Assembly (NCBI RefSeq): GCF_000715075.1
Contig: NC_134087.1
Span: 109,345,161 to 109,409,160 of the forward strand
Direction: 5' to 3'
DNA: 64,000 nt
Origin: Nicotiana tabacum
Lineage: Eukaryota; Streptophyta; Magnoliopsida; Solanales; Solanaceae
Shown here: piece after piece, positions 1 through 12,003 of the stretch
Layout: the number at the start of each line of letters is the position of its first letter
How positions within the stretch are numbered: the first letter of the stretch is position 1
Program-made: the position numbers and the translations under genes
The notes under the pieces: generated by a model
What the model was told of the DNA's origin: nothing
Seen by the model: only the letters and a program-made list of their open reading frames with translations
Databases searched by the model: none

Positions 1-961
1 TACCCGTACCTCTAGCTGGCTGGGTGGGCTGTGGAACACTTGGTTCCTAAACCATGGCACGGGAACCCTAATATTGAGAGCTACTCGATGCTCAAGGGAA
101 AAACCTAGCAATGTGACCCATATCACCACAAGTGTAACAAGCCATCGACTGTTGAGACTACTGACCATGAAGACCTGAATGACCACCCCAAAAATCTGAA
201 GCAGCGGTGCACTGTAGGACTGCTGATCAGAATACTACATATGGGAACCATGACCACCTGAAGCACCATGAGAAACTTGAAGTGTTGACTGAAAAGTCCT
301 AGGAGGATGGCCTCTACCATACGAATCTCTGCTTCTAGACGAGGTACCACTGAATCTGCCTGAATGACGAGTCCTCTTATCAGACCCCTGACCACCTCCC
401 TGTGATAGAACCATCTCAACTCTCCTGGCCACATTGGCCGCCTCTTGGAAAGAAAACTCACTCCCAGTCTCCTTGGCCATCTGAAGTTGAATAGGCTGGA
501 TAAGTCCCTCGATGAACCTCATCACCTCTCTTTCTCGGTGTGAAGTATGATAAGAGCATGACAGGCCTAGTCGATGAATTTGGACTCATACTGAGTAACG
601 GTCATAGAACCCTGTTGGAGACGCTTAAACTCCCTCCGATAGATCTCTCTCTGAGTGATGGGGAGAAACTTCTCCATAAATAGCTGAGTAAACTGCTCCC
701 AAGTCAAAGCTGGTGATCCGACTGGTATAGCAAAACAATAATCCCTCCACCAAGTCTTGGCGGAACCAGACAAGCGAAAAGTAGCAAAATCGACCTCATT
801 GGTCTCCACTATCCCCATGCTCCTGAGAACCTCATGAGAGTTGTCTAGATAATCATGGAGATCCTCAGAAGATGCACTGCTGAAAGTAGTAGTGAAGAGC
901 TTGGTGAACCTGTCCAACCTCCACAAAGCATCGGCAGACATAGTTGCTCCATCACCTGTCT
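1..961 (-). pseudogene. gag fragment of chromovirus A (continues off the left edge)
   Basis: Read on the minus strand this encodes the capsid and nucleocapsid part of a Ty3/gypsy Gag, which would package element RNA in cytoplasmic particles. The stretch 941-567 aligns residue for residue with the Gag at 53137-53510 (shared blocks SGSAKTWWRDY, PALTWEQF, FLPITQRE, RLQQGSMTVTQYE). After a frameshift near 560-525 the homology continues (FQEAANVARRVEMVLSQGGG). Near 100-150 there is a CCHC-like knuckle, CYTCGDMGHIARF, whose last cysteine is replaced by Phe. The fragment starts abruptly at 961, where an oppositely oriented LTR begins, and the missing N-terminal part lies at 16161-16484. It is therefore one half of a gag split by insertions. 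Not functional. Confidence 0.88.
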
Positions 962-1548
962 AAGTTTTGATGTTTAAATGAATAAGTTTGACTTTGGTCA
1001 ATATTTTGGGAAAATGGATCCGAACCCATGATTTGACGGTCCCGAAGGGTCCGTAGGAAAATATGGGACAAGGGCATATGTCCGGAATCGAATTTCGAGG
1101 TCGCAAGCCCGAGAAATGAATTTTTAAGTAAAATTGTTTTCTAAAAATGTTTAAGGAAATTGGAAATGAAATCTAATTAGAAAGCGATGGTATCGGGCCC
1201 GTATTTTAGTTTTGGGCCCCGTATAAGTCTTATATATGTTTTAAGTTCTTCCTGAAAAATTTGGTTGAAATCGGATGTCGTTTGACGTGTTTCGGACTTA
1301 AATTTCTAAATTGGAAACTTGATGAAGTTTGAGGAAAAATTCTTGATTTTGAAGTTTGATTCATTGAGTTTGAGGTTATTTAGGCGATTTGGTCGCACGG
1401 ATAAGTGTGTATGATGTTGTTGAGTTAGTGCATGTGTTTTGTTAGGAGCCCCGAGGGCTCGGGAGTGTTTCGGAGGTGTTTCAGAATGGTTTTTGGCTTT
1501 AGAAGTGTTGCAGATTTTCTGCTGTTGTGCCCAGGGATTTTGTTCTTC

Positions 1549-1865
1549 GCGTTCGTGTGGTCTCACTCGCGAACGCATAACGCAAAGATCCCAAGTGCCT
1601 AATTTTTTCTTCACGAATGCGGAGGTTGATATGCGAACACAAAGCTTAGGGGGGAGACCCTTCGCGAACGTGTCCTTCCACTCGCGAATGCGTAGGGTTC
1701 AGGGGAGGGGCCACCAGTTTGTTCTACGCGAACGCGACCACTAGCCCGCAAACGCGAGGGCTCGAGGTGCTAAAGCATCGCGAACGCGAGCCTAGTGTCG
1801 CAAACGCGAAGGTCTTCACACCTGACTCATCGCTAACGCGTTGAGCTTATCACGAATGCGAAGAA
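1549..1865 (+). repeat. Cluster of degenerate CG palindromes (cgcgaacgcg) in LTR B
   Basis: Around ten spaced occurrences of variants of cgcgaacgcgag / cgcgaatgcg are scattered over about 300 bp. Clusters of the same style occupy the corresponding position in the other chromovirus LTRs of the window. Role unknown; by position it lies in the upstream or central part of the LTR. Confidence 0.75.
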
Positions 1866-2774
1866 GGATTTTGCCCAGTTATTTTAAAGTCCCAAAATAG
1901 AACCCATTACGGGATTTCACCAAAATTTCACAAACTCTTTCTTCTCCAAAGTTCTAGGGTGACTTTTGAAGCATCCTTTCACCATAAACTCTTGGGTTAG
2001 TAATCTTTAACTTATTTCCTTCCATTTTCATCAACATCTATTGAATTTCTAGGCCTAAAACATGTAATTAAAGGTAGAAATTAGGGAATTGGGTAGAGTT
2101 AGGGGATTTTTAATTATTGTGATTTAGACCTCGTTTTGGGGTCGAATTCTGAAAATAATTATATATTCGGGCTCGTGGATGAATGAGTTATCAGATTTTG
2201 GTTCGAACCTAGTGTTTTGACCAAGCGGGCCCGGGGTCGATTTTTGGAATTTTGGGAAGAATACTTGGGAAGCTATAATTAGGCATTGGATTCGAATTGT
2301 TTAGCATTTATTGATATTATGAAGTCATCTGTGTATAGATACAATCGATTTGGAGCCGAATTCGAGAGGAAAAGAGGTAATTGAGGATTTAATTAGCCGT
2401 GGAAGTTTGAGGTAAGTGTTTGGTCTAACCTTAGCTTGAGGGATTAGGAGTTGAGTCCTATTTGCTATGTGATAATTGTTGAGTACGACGTATATGCATG
2501 GTGACGAGTATCTATACGTTGGTGTCTAGCATGACCGTGAGTCTTTATGTTGTGAATATCCTGATTTTGTTGTGTCTTTCATGCCTTAGTGATGATTTCT
2601 GTATGTTGTGAAAAGCTTGTGAAATAAATTATGACCTTTGAACTTCGAGGAGCATTGGCTCGAGTTATATTACAAAGTGTGAAAGTATATGAGATGATTG
2701 AACCCTTTGGAACATTGGCTCAAATGGTAAAGTGAGTTATGAAGTAAAAGTGAAAGAAAGAGAAACAGTTATTA

Positions 2775-3255
2775 AATTGTTCCCTTGCCGGGATGTTTGT
2801 TGCTTTGTTGATTATCTCCCTTGCCGGGATGCTGAGATTATTGATATTGTTCCCTTGTCAGGATTTAACTGTTTAATTGTGTTCCATTTCCGGGATTTCT
2901 ATTGTTATTTGTTTACTCCCTTGTCCCTTTGTTTGTGATTGTTGTTTGGGTGAGGAAGAGCGTTAAATCACGAAGGGTGATACCGTGCATTTTTTGCTAT
3001 GGTGAGGAAAGAGTGTAAAGCACGAAGGATGATGTCATGCCGTACGATGTACCATTCCGTACCGATTATCATTGACTATATGGTGAGGAAAGAGAGTAAA
3101 AGCACGAAGGGTGATGTCGTGCACACTTTTGTTATAAAATATTATTTGGTGAGGACGAGAGTAAAAGTACGAAGGGTGATGCCGTGCACATTGTTATTAT
3201 ATGATTGATTTGGTGAGAATGAGAGTAAAAGCATGAAGGGTGATGCCGTGCAAAT
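2775..3255 (+). repeat. Two short tandem arrays inside LTR B
   Basis: First array (about 2778-2905): four spaced variants of cccttgccgggat. Second array (about 2945-3255): some six units of about 40-55 bp containing 'gtgaggaagagagtaaaagc' and 'acgaagggtgatgccgtgca'. The reverse complement of both arrays occurs in LTR A at 17395-17850 in the matching order. Confidence 0.85.
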
Positions 3256-3955
3256 TGTTGATTTCTGATTCTTGATGATATTCTAGTTATGTTGTTACTT
3301 TCCTTACCTGATGCTTTCTATTCGGAACCGTTATTTCCCCCACAGCATGTTTCCCCTTCCCATATTCACTGGTTATTTTTGCATTGTCTTTTCCGCTGTA
3401 TATATTTAAATTGCACGGGTTTATTTGGTAGTCTGGTCCTAGCCTCGTCACTACTTCGTCGAGGTTAGGCTAGACATTTACCAGCACATAGGGTCGGTTG
3501 TGCTGATACTACACTCTGCACTGTATGCAGATCCTGGAGCAGCTTACGAACAGTAGTTGGAGGGCTTCCTTCAGTCCACCCGGAGACCCAAGGTAGACCT
3601 GCAAGCGTTCGCGAGCCCTGGCGTCTCCCTCTATCTCTATTCCCTGTTTCATTTTCTTTCGTTCAGAAACAGATTATTGTATTTTCATCAGGCCTTGTTT
3701 GTAGTGACTCTTAGACAGTCTGTGACACTATGACACCAGGTTTTGGGTATTGAGGTTTTGAAAGTTGTAAGAGACGTAGACTTGAGTTATAAAAATTGTT
3801 GACTTTCTCTTATTTATTTAATTCCGTTATTTTCATGTTATCGCTGGTAATTGAAAAAAAAATTATTAATAAAAAGGTAGTTAAGGGTTGGCTTGCCTAG
3901 CTCTCATTAGTAGGCGCCATCACGACTCCCGAGGGTGAGAAATCCGGGTCGTGAC

Positions 3956-6553
3956 TGTAAACATGTGATTTTTGACCCTCCCCAAGATTTTTTTATATCT
4001 TAGCATGTAAATATTTAGTTTAGGCCTAATATCTCCTTTTCGGCTGATTTTGACTCTTTTACTTTATTTTGTCACAAAAAATGAAAACTACAAAAAAATA
4101 TTTTAGTTTACGTATCTTTCGTAAATTTAAATACAAAAAAATATATACAAAAATAGTACCTTATCTTTATTTTTATATAATCTTGAAACAAAAAAATAGT
4201 TTTATGCTTTATGTTTAGTTCAATTAATTAAAATTAGTTTTATATTTTTATATTATAATTGTACATAATTTTAGAAGGAGGAATTAGTTTTAGGTTGGTT
4301 TATCCCGTCTTTATAAATTTTGTAGTCCATTTTTTTTAAGTCTTTGGCCCAATTCCCTAGCCCATAATTCCTAGGCCCATAACCTTAACCTAATCTCTAC
4401 CCCTATATAATAGTACCTAATCCCCAAATTGAAGGACACTCCCTAGAGCAGCCACCCCCCTCCACAAAAAACTCCTCCTTCCTTTTCCAAAAACGGACAG
4501 CAGCTTCTCACCATTTTCAGCCATTGAAGCTCCATTAAATTGCCTCACAAGCTCCAAAATAATCAGCCATTTTCTATATAAATCCAATCATTAAAGCAAC
4601 CTTGAACAACCCCATCTTCCTCCATAAATAGCCATGGAATTCCTGCTGAAAAGAACTCCAAAAAAACTACAATGAAACACCTAAAGTCCAGGTCTAAAAA
4701 CACCATTAAAATAGCCCCTTAACCACCCTAAACCACCTCCTCTTTCTCCAAAAAACGATGCCTAAAGCTGCTGCAAATCCAACTCCGCGACAGCTTCAAA
4801 ACGCAGCAAACAGAGCTGCAAAACACCACCCAAAATCCAGCCGTAGAGAGCAGCAAAATCAGCTGCGAATTTGCTGAGAAATCTGCAGCGAAACAAGCTG
4901 AAAAATAGCTCGAAAACTTGGCAAAACCTGGCTGAAAACCAACGCCAAACAGTCCCCTTTTGCACAGAAAAATCGCAGCTCCAAGGTTGAGTCGTCGAGT
5001 TCGCCGTCACTGGTTTCCGATCGTGGTCGTTGGCGTTTGGTCCGTCTTTTGAGTTGCAAAGCTTTAAAATTCGGATTCGGCAATAAAGGTCCGTTTCTTT
5101 TACACATGTATCGTGTCTTCCTAGTTTGATTCATGGATTTTGTTTGAATGATCGTTTCATCAAGTTTATATATCTATGCGAGTGATGAATCCATACCTCG
5201 AACTGAGATTACTTACAAGTTCAATTTTTTTTTGCCAGTGTTTGAGGAAGTTTGGGAATTCGCTATTATTGTTATCATATATTAGCATGTTGTTTGGTCG
5301 TTATCTTCATTAGTTAAGCCATTATTTTCATGCTATTTGGTTAGCTGCTTTTTTGAGTTAGACGTATAATGATTAAATTGGAGCTAAAGCTATTCTTTTT
5401 ACCTTTGAATGTTTGAGGCCTTAAGTAGTTTTGTTGCATAGCTTCGCTGATTTTCGTTTAGTTAACTTGAATTTTTTTTATTGATTTCTTGTTTAATTAG
5501 AAAACTTATGAATTTACATGTTAAAAATATTGATTTAAGTTTGGTACAGCCACATGAATAAGGTGGGGAGCATCATTCTCATATTTCTTAAAGTAGCATT
5601 TGTGCTTAATAAGTGTTGAATTTTGTTTTATTTTCTCTTGTATAATTTATTCAATTTGTATGGATGCAGAAGATAGAGGTGCCCCATTAAGTGGATTGTG
5701 GTTCTAATTGGGTGTAATGCATTTGAAAATGTTAGGATTATTTAGGCGCTCCAATTTTATCATCGTGAATATGTATATGTTCGCGTAACATAATTATAAT
5801 TCTAAAACCAATTTGGAGTATGCGTTCGTGCAACTTCGATAAAATCTTCTCATAATAATAAAATGGGTTTTCATAGGCTATTAATTTAATTTAATTTATA
5901 TAGTTTGAGGTGTGCCATCTACAGTTTAATCATTCCTGGCCCTCATATTAATAACCTAGATATAAAAAGTGACAAATGTTTGCAGTTTGCTTTAGGCACG
6001 TTTAATATACTATCGTGGTTGTGGAAACGTCCGCGTGACATAATTGTGATTTTTAAAAACCAAACCGGAGTATGCGTTCGCGCAACTTTGGCCAAATTTT
6101 TCTCAATAATAATAAAGCGTTATTAATTGTGGACACGTCCCGCGACATGATTCTTGGCGCGCCAAACAAATGGGTACACGTACGCGTGACTCATTTCAAG
6201 ATAATTTTTCTTAATTTAAAAGCGATACGTTGTAAAGGAACATAGGTTCTAAAATCAGTAATTATATAATTTTGATAAGCCAAGTATGATCAAAGCGACC
6301 GTGCTAGAACCATGGAACTCGGAAGTGTCTAACACCTTCTCCCGGGTTAACAGAATTCCTTACCCGATTTCTGCATTCGCAGACAGTAATTAGAGTCAAC
6401 TTATCGATTCGGAATTTTTACCGGTGACTTGCAATACCATAAATTATTCCAAGTGGCAACTCTAATTTTTATAATTAATCCCGTTTCGATTACCACTTAA
6501 ATTGAAAAAAACTCCCCTATACCCTTCCGTTGGTAGGAAAAGGAGGTGTGACA
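3956..6553 (+). repeat. 5' LTR of element C (2598 bp)
   Basis: Starts tgtaaacatgtgatttttg and ends gtgtgaca just before the primer binding site. A TATA-like box, ctatataatag, at about 4402-4412 is the likely core promoter. The 3' copy lacks the roughly 170-bp block (about 4252-4425) that contains it. The 3' copy also lacks about 55 bp near the end (6497-6548). Small reading frames in this LTR are conserved in the other copy only because the LTR itself is duplicated. Confidence 0.88.
4402..4412 (+). promoter_or_regulatory. TATA-like box in 5' LTR of C
   Basis: ctatataatag lies in the first half of the LTR, followed within 30-60 bp by a pyrimidine- and C-rich stretch, as expected of a U3/R boundary. 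It is absent from the 3' LTR because of a deletion. Confidence 0.55.
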
Positions 6554-6557
6554 GCTC

Positions 6558-6575
6558 TGGCAACTCTGCTGGGGA
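6558..6575 (+). other. Primer binding site of element C
   Basis: tggcaactctgctgggga starts 5 bp inside the 5' LTR end. This tggcRactctgctgggga form is the one I associate with Ogre/Tat elements rather than the initiator-Met site used by the chromoviruses here. The exact tRNA is not assigned. Its first ten bases are repeated inside the LTR at 6454-6463. Confidence 0.72.
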
Positions 6576-7299
6576 TAAGAAACCAGAACTTTCGGTTCAG
6601 GGTTCAAGAATTCGAGCTTATTAATGCGATTTTTATTTGGCTTTATTGTTGATATTACTGTATTTTGCGGACTTAATGTGCTAATTGTCATTTACCGCTT
6701 TGATATTGTTTGAATTGTATATAGTTGTCTTCTTACGCCACCCCTCTGAGTATTCTGAAAATGGTGCACACATTCGCGTGGCCCGCTTTTTTTATAGAAA
6801 TTATACCAAATAGAACGAGTTTGGGCAAGCGACAAGGCCGGGTAGACTTCAGTGCTCCCGGTACGTCGCCCCCTCTTCAGCGCCAGTTGTCCGCTCGGGT
6901 ACCCCAAGTCTAGACCAAAACCCTAGGATTTAAACCTAGAAAAACAGAGCTTCATGCCGGATCCCTAGTAGGAACGTTTGTTTGAATCATGTGCATTTGA
7001 CTTAGGGGACTCAACACAGGGGTTGGGTCCGTCTAGGACAGGTGTGCCCAAAATAACAGACCATCCTGATGCATTCTATGTGCTATGTGAATATTTATTT
7101 GTTTCAGCTTGCATGCTGACCGGCTAAGGAAAGAAAAACAACAGAAAAAAAAACCAAGACTGAGATAGGATAGAGAATTTACCTGGTTCTGAAAATCCCG
7201 ATGTTCGAAAATGCCTCGAAACTCTGCCCAAATTGTTTGAAAAAAATAAAAGGAAAATGTATTTCAATATCATGTTTTTCCAATTATGTCAAAACTGGC

Positions 7300-7363
7300 G
7301 AACTACACGGGTCTGATTCTCACCGAATGTGAGATACGTAGGCAAACCTCATCGGTTCCGGCC
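7300..7363 (+). other. Covarying hairpin module, copy 1
   Basis: Pattern: gaacta-c, about 8 nt, CTGAT, then stem TCTCAC (7318-7323), loop cgaat, stem GTGAGA (7329-7334), then TACGTAGGCA. The flanks match three further copies in element C, whereas the stem sequence is different but still perfectly paired. Confidence 0.8.
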
Positions 7364-7369
7364 CATAAT

Positions 7370-7795
7370 TTTCAAAAATCCAAAAATATTTTCCTTTACT
7401 TCCTCTCTAGAAAAGTCTTTTTTTTAGACCCCAATTTTCAAATATCCAAAATATTTTTCATTACTTGCTTCTTTAGAAAGCCTTTCTTTTAGACCCTAAT
7501 TGTTTTAAAAAAAATATACAAAAATATTTTCTTTTAGTTTCTTCTCAAAATCCAAAAATATTTGTCATTCTTCTTACAAAATTTGAAAAGAAAATTCAAG
7601 ATTCAAAAAATATTTCCTTTTTCTTTAGGATCATTTCTTGCATAAATTCAAAATAAAATTCCAAAAAAAAAATATGTTCTTTCTTCTGTAGAGTTTCTTT
7701 TAAAAAAAATACAGACCAAAAATCGAAATCCAAAAATATTTTGCTTCTTCTTTTTAAGTTTTTCTTCCGAAAAAGTCCAAAATCCAAAAAAGGTT
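7370..7795 (+). repeat. A/T-rich degenerate tandem repeat in the leader of C
   Basis: About seven irregular units of roughly 55-60 bp built on 'aaaatccaaaaatatttt' followed by a pyrimidine run (cttctttag-like) lie between the first two hairpin modules. No coding potential is credible; the open frames here are low-complexity Phe/Lys strings. Confidence 0.65.
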
Positions 7796-7824
7796 AGTTT
7801 ATTTACTTTATTCCTGATCTTCCC

Positions 7825-7887
7825 GAACTACGCAAGATCTGATTCATGTTCCCACATGATACGTAGGCAACCCACATCATGTTCGAT
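7825..7887 (+). other. Covarying hairpin module, copy 2
   Basis: gaactacg, then CTGAT, stem TCATGT (7844-7849), loop tccc, stem ACATGA (7854-7859), then TACGTAGGCA. The outer CTACG/CGTAG can also pair. It lies about 140 bp upstream of the gag start. Confidence 0.8.
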
Positions 7888-8024
7888 CAATCGAAAAAAA
7901 AGTGAAAAAATGATGATAATAATACGAACCGACTGAGTCCATTCTAAAATGTTTTGTTTTGAATTGTGAAGAAAGTTGAGGTGGTCGGTTTGTGGTAAGC
8001 CGGAAACACAAGATCCAAGGAAAA

Positions 8025-9665
8025 ATGATAACTGACGTCGAAGCTGTTACAAGTGCTCAATAGACTCAGGGTAAGAGGGTTCAACAAGAGTCTATTGTGT
8101 TTGAGAAAAATAGAATACTGAAACAGCAAATGACCGAAATGTGTCAAGCATGGGCTAGTGGTCAAGGATAGCCTCGTCATGAGTCACAATTTGCTACACA
8201 ACAAGAGTAGTACCACTCTCATGAGTACCACTCGTACTCGTTTGATCTTCCTGCAAACATTGAGAAGCCTGCCCGAAAGATGGTACAGGAAGAAATGACC
8301 CAAAGAGTGAAAATCTTAGAACAACAGTTGAAAAACATGCAAGGGTTGGCAGGTCAAAAGAGTGTTGCCTTCAAAGATCTATGCATGTTCCCCGATATCC
8401 ACTTGTCAGCTGGTTTCAAGACTCTCAAATTTGAAAAGTATGATGGACATGGAGATCCCATAGCCCACCTGAAATTGTATTGCAATCAACTGAGAGCTGC
8501 GTGAAGAAATGAAGAATTTTTGATGGCTTATTTTGGGGAAAGCCTTATGGGAGTAGCCTCCAAATGGTTTATGGATCAAGACACGTCTCACTAGTATGTC
8601 TGGGATGACATGGCACAGGCCTTTGTCAAACAGTTCCAATACAACATCGACATTGCCCTAGACCGCATTTCCCTTTCAAACCTGAAGAAGAAACCAACTG
8701 AAAGTTTCAGGGAATATGCCATTAAATGGAGAGAGCAAGCAGCTAGAGTTAAGCCACCCATGGACGACCACGAGCTAATCACTGTCTTCCTTCACGCTCA
8801 AGAGCCAGATTATTATCAAAACATGATGTCCGCAGTGGGCAAATCCTTCTCGGAAGCAATCAAAATGGGAGAAATGGTAGAGAATGGTCTTAAGAAAGGA
8901 AAAATTATAAGTCAAGCAGTTCTTAAAGCCGCAACTCAGGCTGTCCAGGTTGAATCTAATAATTTTAGTGGCACAAATGAGAAGGATGAAGAAATCATGA
9001 TGACATCAGGGTCGGGAAGAGGTCCGAGGAGAATGTCTCGAAGGTATGACCAACCTCGTCTATTTTCCGATAACTCCCCTGAGCATTACTATCCCCCTCA
9101 GAACCCACAATACTCTGTTGTTCCACCTCAGTATGTTGTCCAACCACCAAAATACCCCAGAAGGCGAGCACAAGCATCACAAAATCTCTACCAGCCTCCA
9201 CAAAATTTTCAAGTGCCCTATAACCCACATCCCTGCCAGGGGTATAGAAGGGAACAAAGGTTGAAAGATAATTTTACACTAATAGGAGAGTCCTATGCAA
9301 GCTTATTTGAGAAGTTAAAGAATCATGACATGATTGCACCCATTCCTCCAAATCGTGTGGACCCACGTGCAAGGAGCTTTTACCCATCTAAAAGGTGTGA
9401 ATACCATTCTAATGCCCAAGGGCACAATGTTGAAAGTTGTTGGGATTTGAAAAGAGAAATAGAAATGATGATCCAGGAAAAACTGATTGTGATCCAAGAC
9501 AGTGGCGCCCAGAATATCGTGCAGAATCCTTTGTTTGCACATGATGATGCACACTTTGTGGGGATGATGCCTGGTGATATGGAGTATGAGAATCCTCTCG
9601 GGAACTTGCTAACTGAAGTTAATGATGTTGAAATTGGAGAAGGCTCTACTGATTCTGATGAGTAA
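8025..9665 (+). pseudogene. gag of element C, one frame with five internal stops
   Basis: A single frame of about 546 codons runs from ATG 8025 to the stop at 9663-9665, interrupted by TAG at 8061, 8169, 8208 and 8592 and TGA at 8502. I chose this start because it is the first ATG in the frame and translation from it gives a glutamine-rich coiled coil before the conserved part. The core shows the Tat/Ogre Gag style: FEKYDGHGDPIAHLKLYC, then a capsid helix block (AQAFVKQFQYNIDIALDR, ESFREYAIKWREQAARV). A Pro/Tyr/Gln-rich linker and a C-x2-H-x5-H-x4-C finger (CEYHSNAQGHNVESC) follow. The protein would form the particle and bind element RNA. Its end (acidic, STDSDE) is a true stop; no protease follows. 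Four of five stops are TAG, consistent with C-to-T decay at CAG or CGA. Confidence 0.9.
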
Positions 9666-10469
9666 ATTTATGGCTAAATGTCAAGCCTAGCAATTGAAAA
9701 GTCTTTCCCTCCTCACTAGGAAGGAATCTTGGTAGCTTGTTTTGATGTTTTTTCAATTATCTGGGTTATTTCAGGGTTGTGATCCAGATTTTATTTGATT
9801 TATTGAGTCAAACCCTTCTATCCCTCCATTCTGTCTGTGTGAGTCTTGTCCGTTTGTTCTGTTGCTATTTTCATTATTCGGGATATTTTAGGGTTGTAAC
9901 TCGGATCTTGGGTTGTTTGTCTTGTTGTCAAATCCTTTCATCCTTTACTCAATAAAATATAGTTTGTCCTTTTGTGTCATTTTGGTCCTAGTTCTTTTCT
10001 TGCTAGTTCTAATGACATGACATGCATGCGGAAATTTTGGCCAGATCTTAGAAACTGATTTAATATGGAATCGGATAATTGAAAAAAAAAAGATACTTTT
10101 GAGGATGAATAGAGAGTTGAGATACTTTGGAATTGAGGTCGAGTAAAATTCACCTTCAAATCATTGTGGAGGTCGGGCTTGAGGATGTTTAGTCAATTGA
10201 AGTTTGTAGGAAAGTAAAGGATGGAAAGTGTCTTGTGACCACGACACACCAAGAAGACAGACATGTTTGTCAATGCTGTGATCGGGAAAAGATACCATGT
10301 TTGGCATTCTCGAGGTTGGGAGGCCCTTTTTCTACTACCCAAACACTTTATACCCTTTATTACCCCTTTTGAGCCTGTGTTATTTTCTTTGACCACCCCC
10401 TTTTGGAATCAAGTTTAGAGTCGAGAGTCAAAAAAAATTAAAATAAATGATGAAAAAAGAAAAGAAAAG
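9666..10469 (+). other. Non-coding 3' region of C, first part
   Basis: About 800 bp after gag without a credible reading frame. Two loosely similar blocks (about 9745-9830 and 9855-9940) share 'tgttttgttgttttcaatta/ctattttcattattcgggata' and 'gggttgtgatcc/gggttgtaactc', suggesting an old internal duplication. No pol motif seen. Confidence 0.5.
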
Positions 10470-10473
10470 TCCA

Positions 10474-10800
10474 TACCCCAAGAGTACAAACTGGGGCAGC
10501 TCTTTGAAAGTTCAAGTAAAAAAAAAGAAGAAAAGAACTATCGAAGGTCCATGCCCTCAAAAATAGAAGCTGGGGCAAACAAATAAAAAAGGAAAAAGAA
10601 AAAAAGGGAAACAGAAAGAAAGGTGCAAAACATTTTAGGTCAGATGTTTGAACTATGTTAGACCTGATTCCTTTAAAATAAGGATACGTAGGTAGCCTCA
10701 CGGTTCAGTCCAACCAAATAAGAATTTAGAAGAAAAAGAAAAGAAAATAGAAAAAATAGAAAAAAATCGAAAAATCCCCAGCATCTGAAACTGGGGCAGA
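10474..10800 (+). repeat. Reiterated polypurine-tract-like motif with flanking CCCCA
   Basis: aaactggggcag-like motifs occur at about 10487-10498, 10568-10577 and 10788-10799, each preceded by 12-20 nt with ccccaag, gccctc or ccccag, so CCCCA/TGGGG hairpins can form in at least two. A further variant, aaactagggcag, is at about 12808, and the real polypurine tract before the 3' LTR (13754-13765) is aacaggggcagc. Confidence 0.6.
10650..10712 (+). other. Covarying hairpin module, copy 3
   Basis: gaactatg, CTGAT, stem TCCTT (10669-10673), loop of six, stem AAGGA (10680-10684), then TACGTAGGTA. The outer CTATG/CGTAG pairs with one G-U wobble. Located downstream of gag. Confidence 0.78.
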
Positions 10801-12003
10801 GATTTTATTTTACTTTTGAAAGAGGCGATTCCAAGAGTTGTAAGTGCACAACCCCCTTTACTTTGAGTTTATTTTGAGCCTTCATGACGTCTTTTCTTTC
10901 CAACCCTATCCAAAATCCTTCCAAATAAAGACCTCCGAATATGCCTTCAAGAATGCCAAGAGAAGCATGGAATGACCAACGGTTGTCACATGACGTAGAA
11001 CATCGTCGAGTTGCTCACACAAGAAGGCAAAAGAAAAAAAAAGAGAAAAATGAGAGAGTCTTAGTAGTGAAAACCCTAGCACTGTAAGGCGACGGTAAGC
11101 GGAGATAAATAAATGAGAGAGACTTGTTGGTGAAAATCCCTCGGGGCACCATTAGTCGAAAGTAAGTCATGAAGCTGATGTCAAGAATTGGCACGGATAG
11201 GCCCGACTTCAAAGATCATAAGAATGGTAAAAGGGAAGATTGGATTAGTTTGATAGATCGGGTCGTTGATTCCAAAATGCATGTCCATGATAATTAAGGC
11301 TAGTTATTGAAAAAAAAAAGAAAAAAAATTCTTTCTTCTGTCCTTGTGACAGGGGCATTTCTTGTTAATATTTGTTTCTTTGCATCATTTGTGTCTTCCA
11401 CTTTTAGTTAGTCTTTCTCAAAACAAGCAAGAAAAGATTTCAAAATCTACTACTAGCTTTTCAGTTGTACAAAGTAAATTTGGCCAGCAAACTCAGTTGT
11501 TAATGTCAACATGCCTTGAGGATTCATACAAAGGCTTCCCCAAAAGACTCTTGTCAGCCTACTTGGCGCAAACAAAGATAACTTGTGATTCTCTCTGACA
11601 GACAAATTGCTCAAAGCAGGAAATCATTCAAGATATCAAAAAGGGTCACCTAAGAAAAGATCTCTGGTTGGGATAAAGTTGATTGAGCTACAAATACAAA
11701 TGGTACTGTGTGTGAAACAATTAGGGTTAATGCAAAGCAAAAGTATCTCGAAACCAACTCAAGCTGATCGAGAAAATCAAAGCTGCTCAAGACTCAAGGC
11801 CACAAACCGACCACCATTTTCAAAACTGACAAATTTTTCTTTATGTGAAACAGGAACAAAGCAGTGCGAGGAAAGTGGTTAAAAAAAAAAGAAGAAAAAG
11901 AAAAGAAGAAAAGAGCCGACAAAGGGAAGTTTCTCAAATCTTTTCCTTTACTTATCTTGCTAGTGTGCACAAATTTTACCATTGTTCTTTACGTTTTTCC
12001 TCC

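Larger units (their letters stand above)
962..3955 (+). mobile_element. LTR B: 5'-truncated solo chromovirus LTR, inverted inside gag of element A
   Basis: The sequence is colinear with the LTRs at 49690-52483 and, in reverse, 19580-16682: the 'tatgggac...gggcatatg' block near 1060, the CG-palindrome cluster, 'cccttgccggga' repeats, and the end ggtcgtgac. The first 150 or so bases of a full LTR are missing. The terminal 'a' of the canonical tgaca end lies at 16161, beyond element C, because C inserted into the last bases of this LTR. No primer binding site or coding region follows, so this is a solo or rearranged LTR. About 100 bp of gag is also missing at the insertion point, judged against element I. 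Confidence 0.82.

Noticed and set aside
4762..5134. Minus-strand frames conserved at 14408-14656
   Set aside because: Conservation is explained by the two LTRs of element C; no domain or codon constraint is visible.
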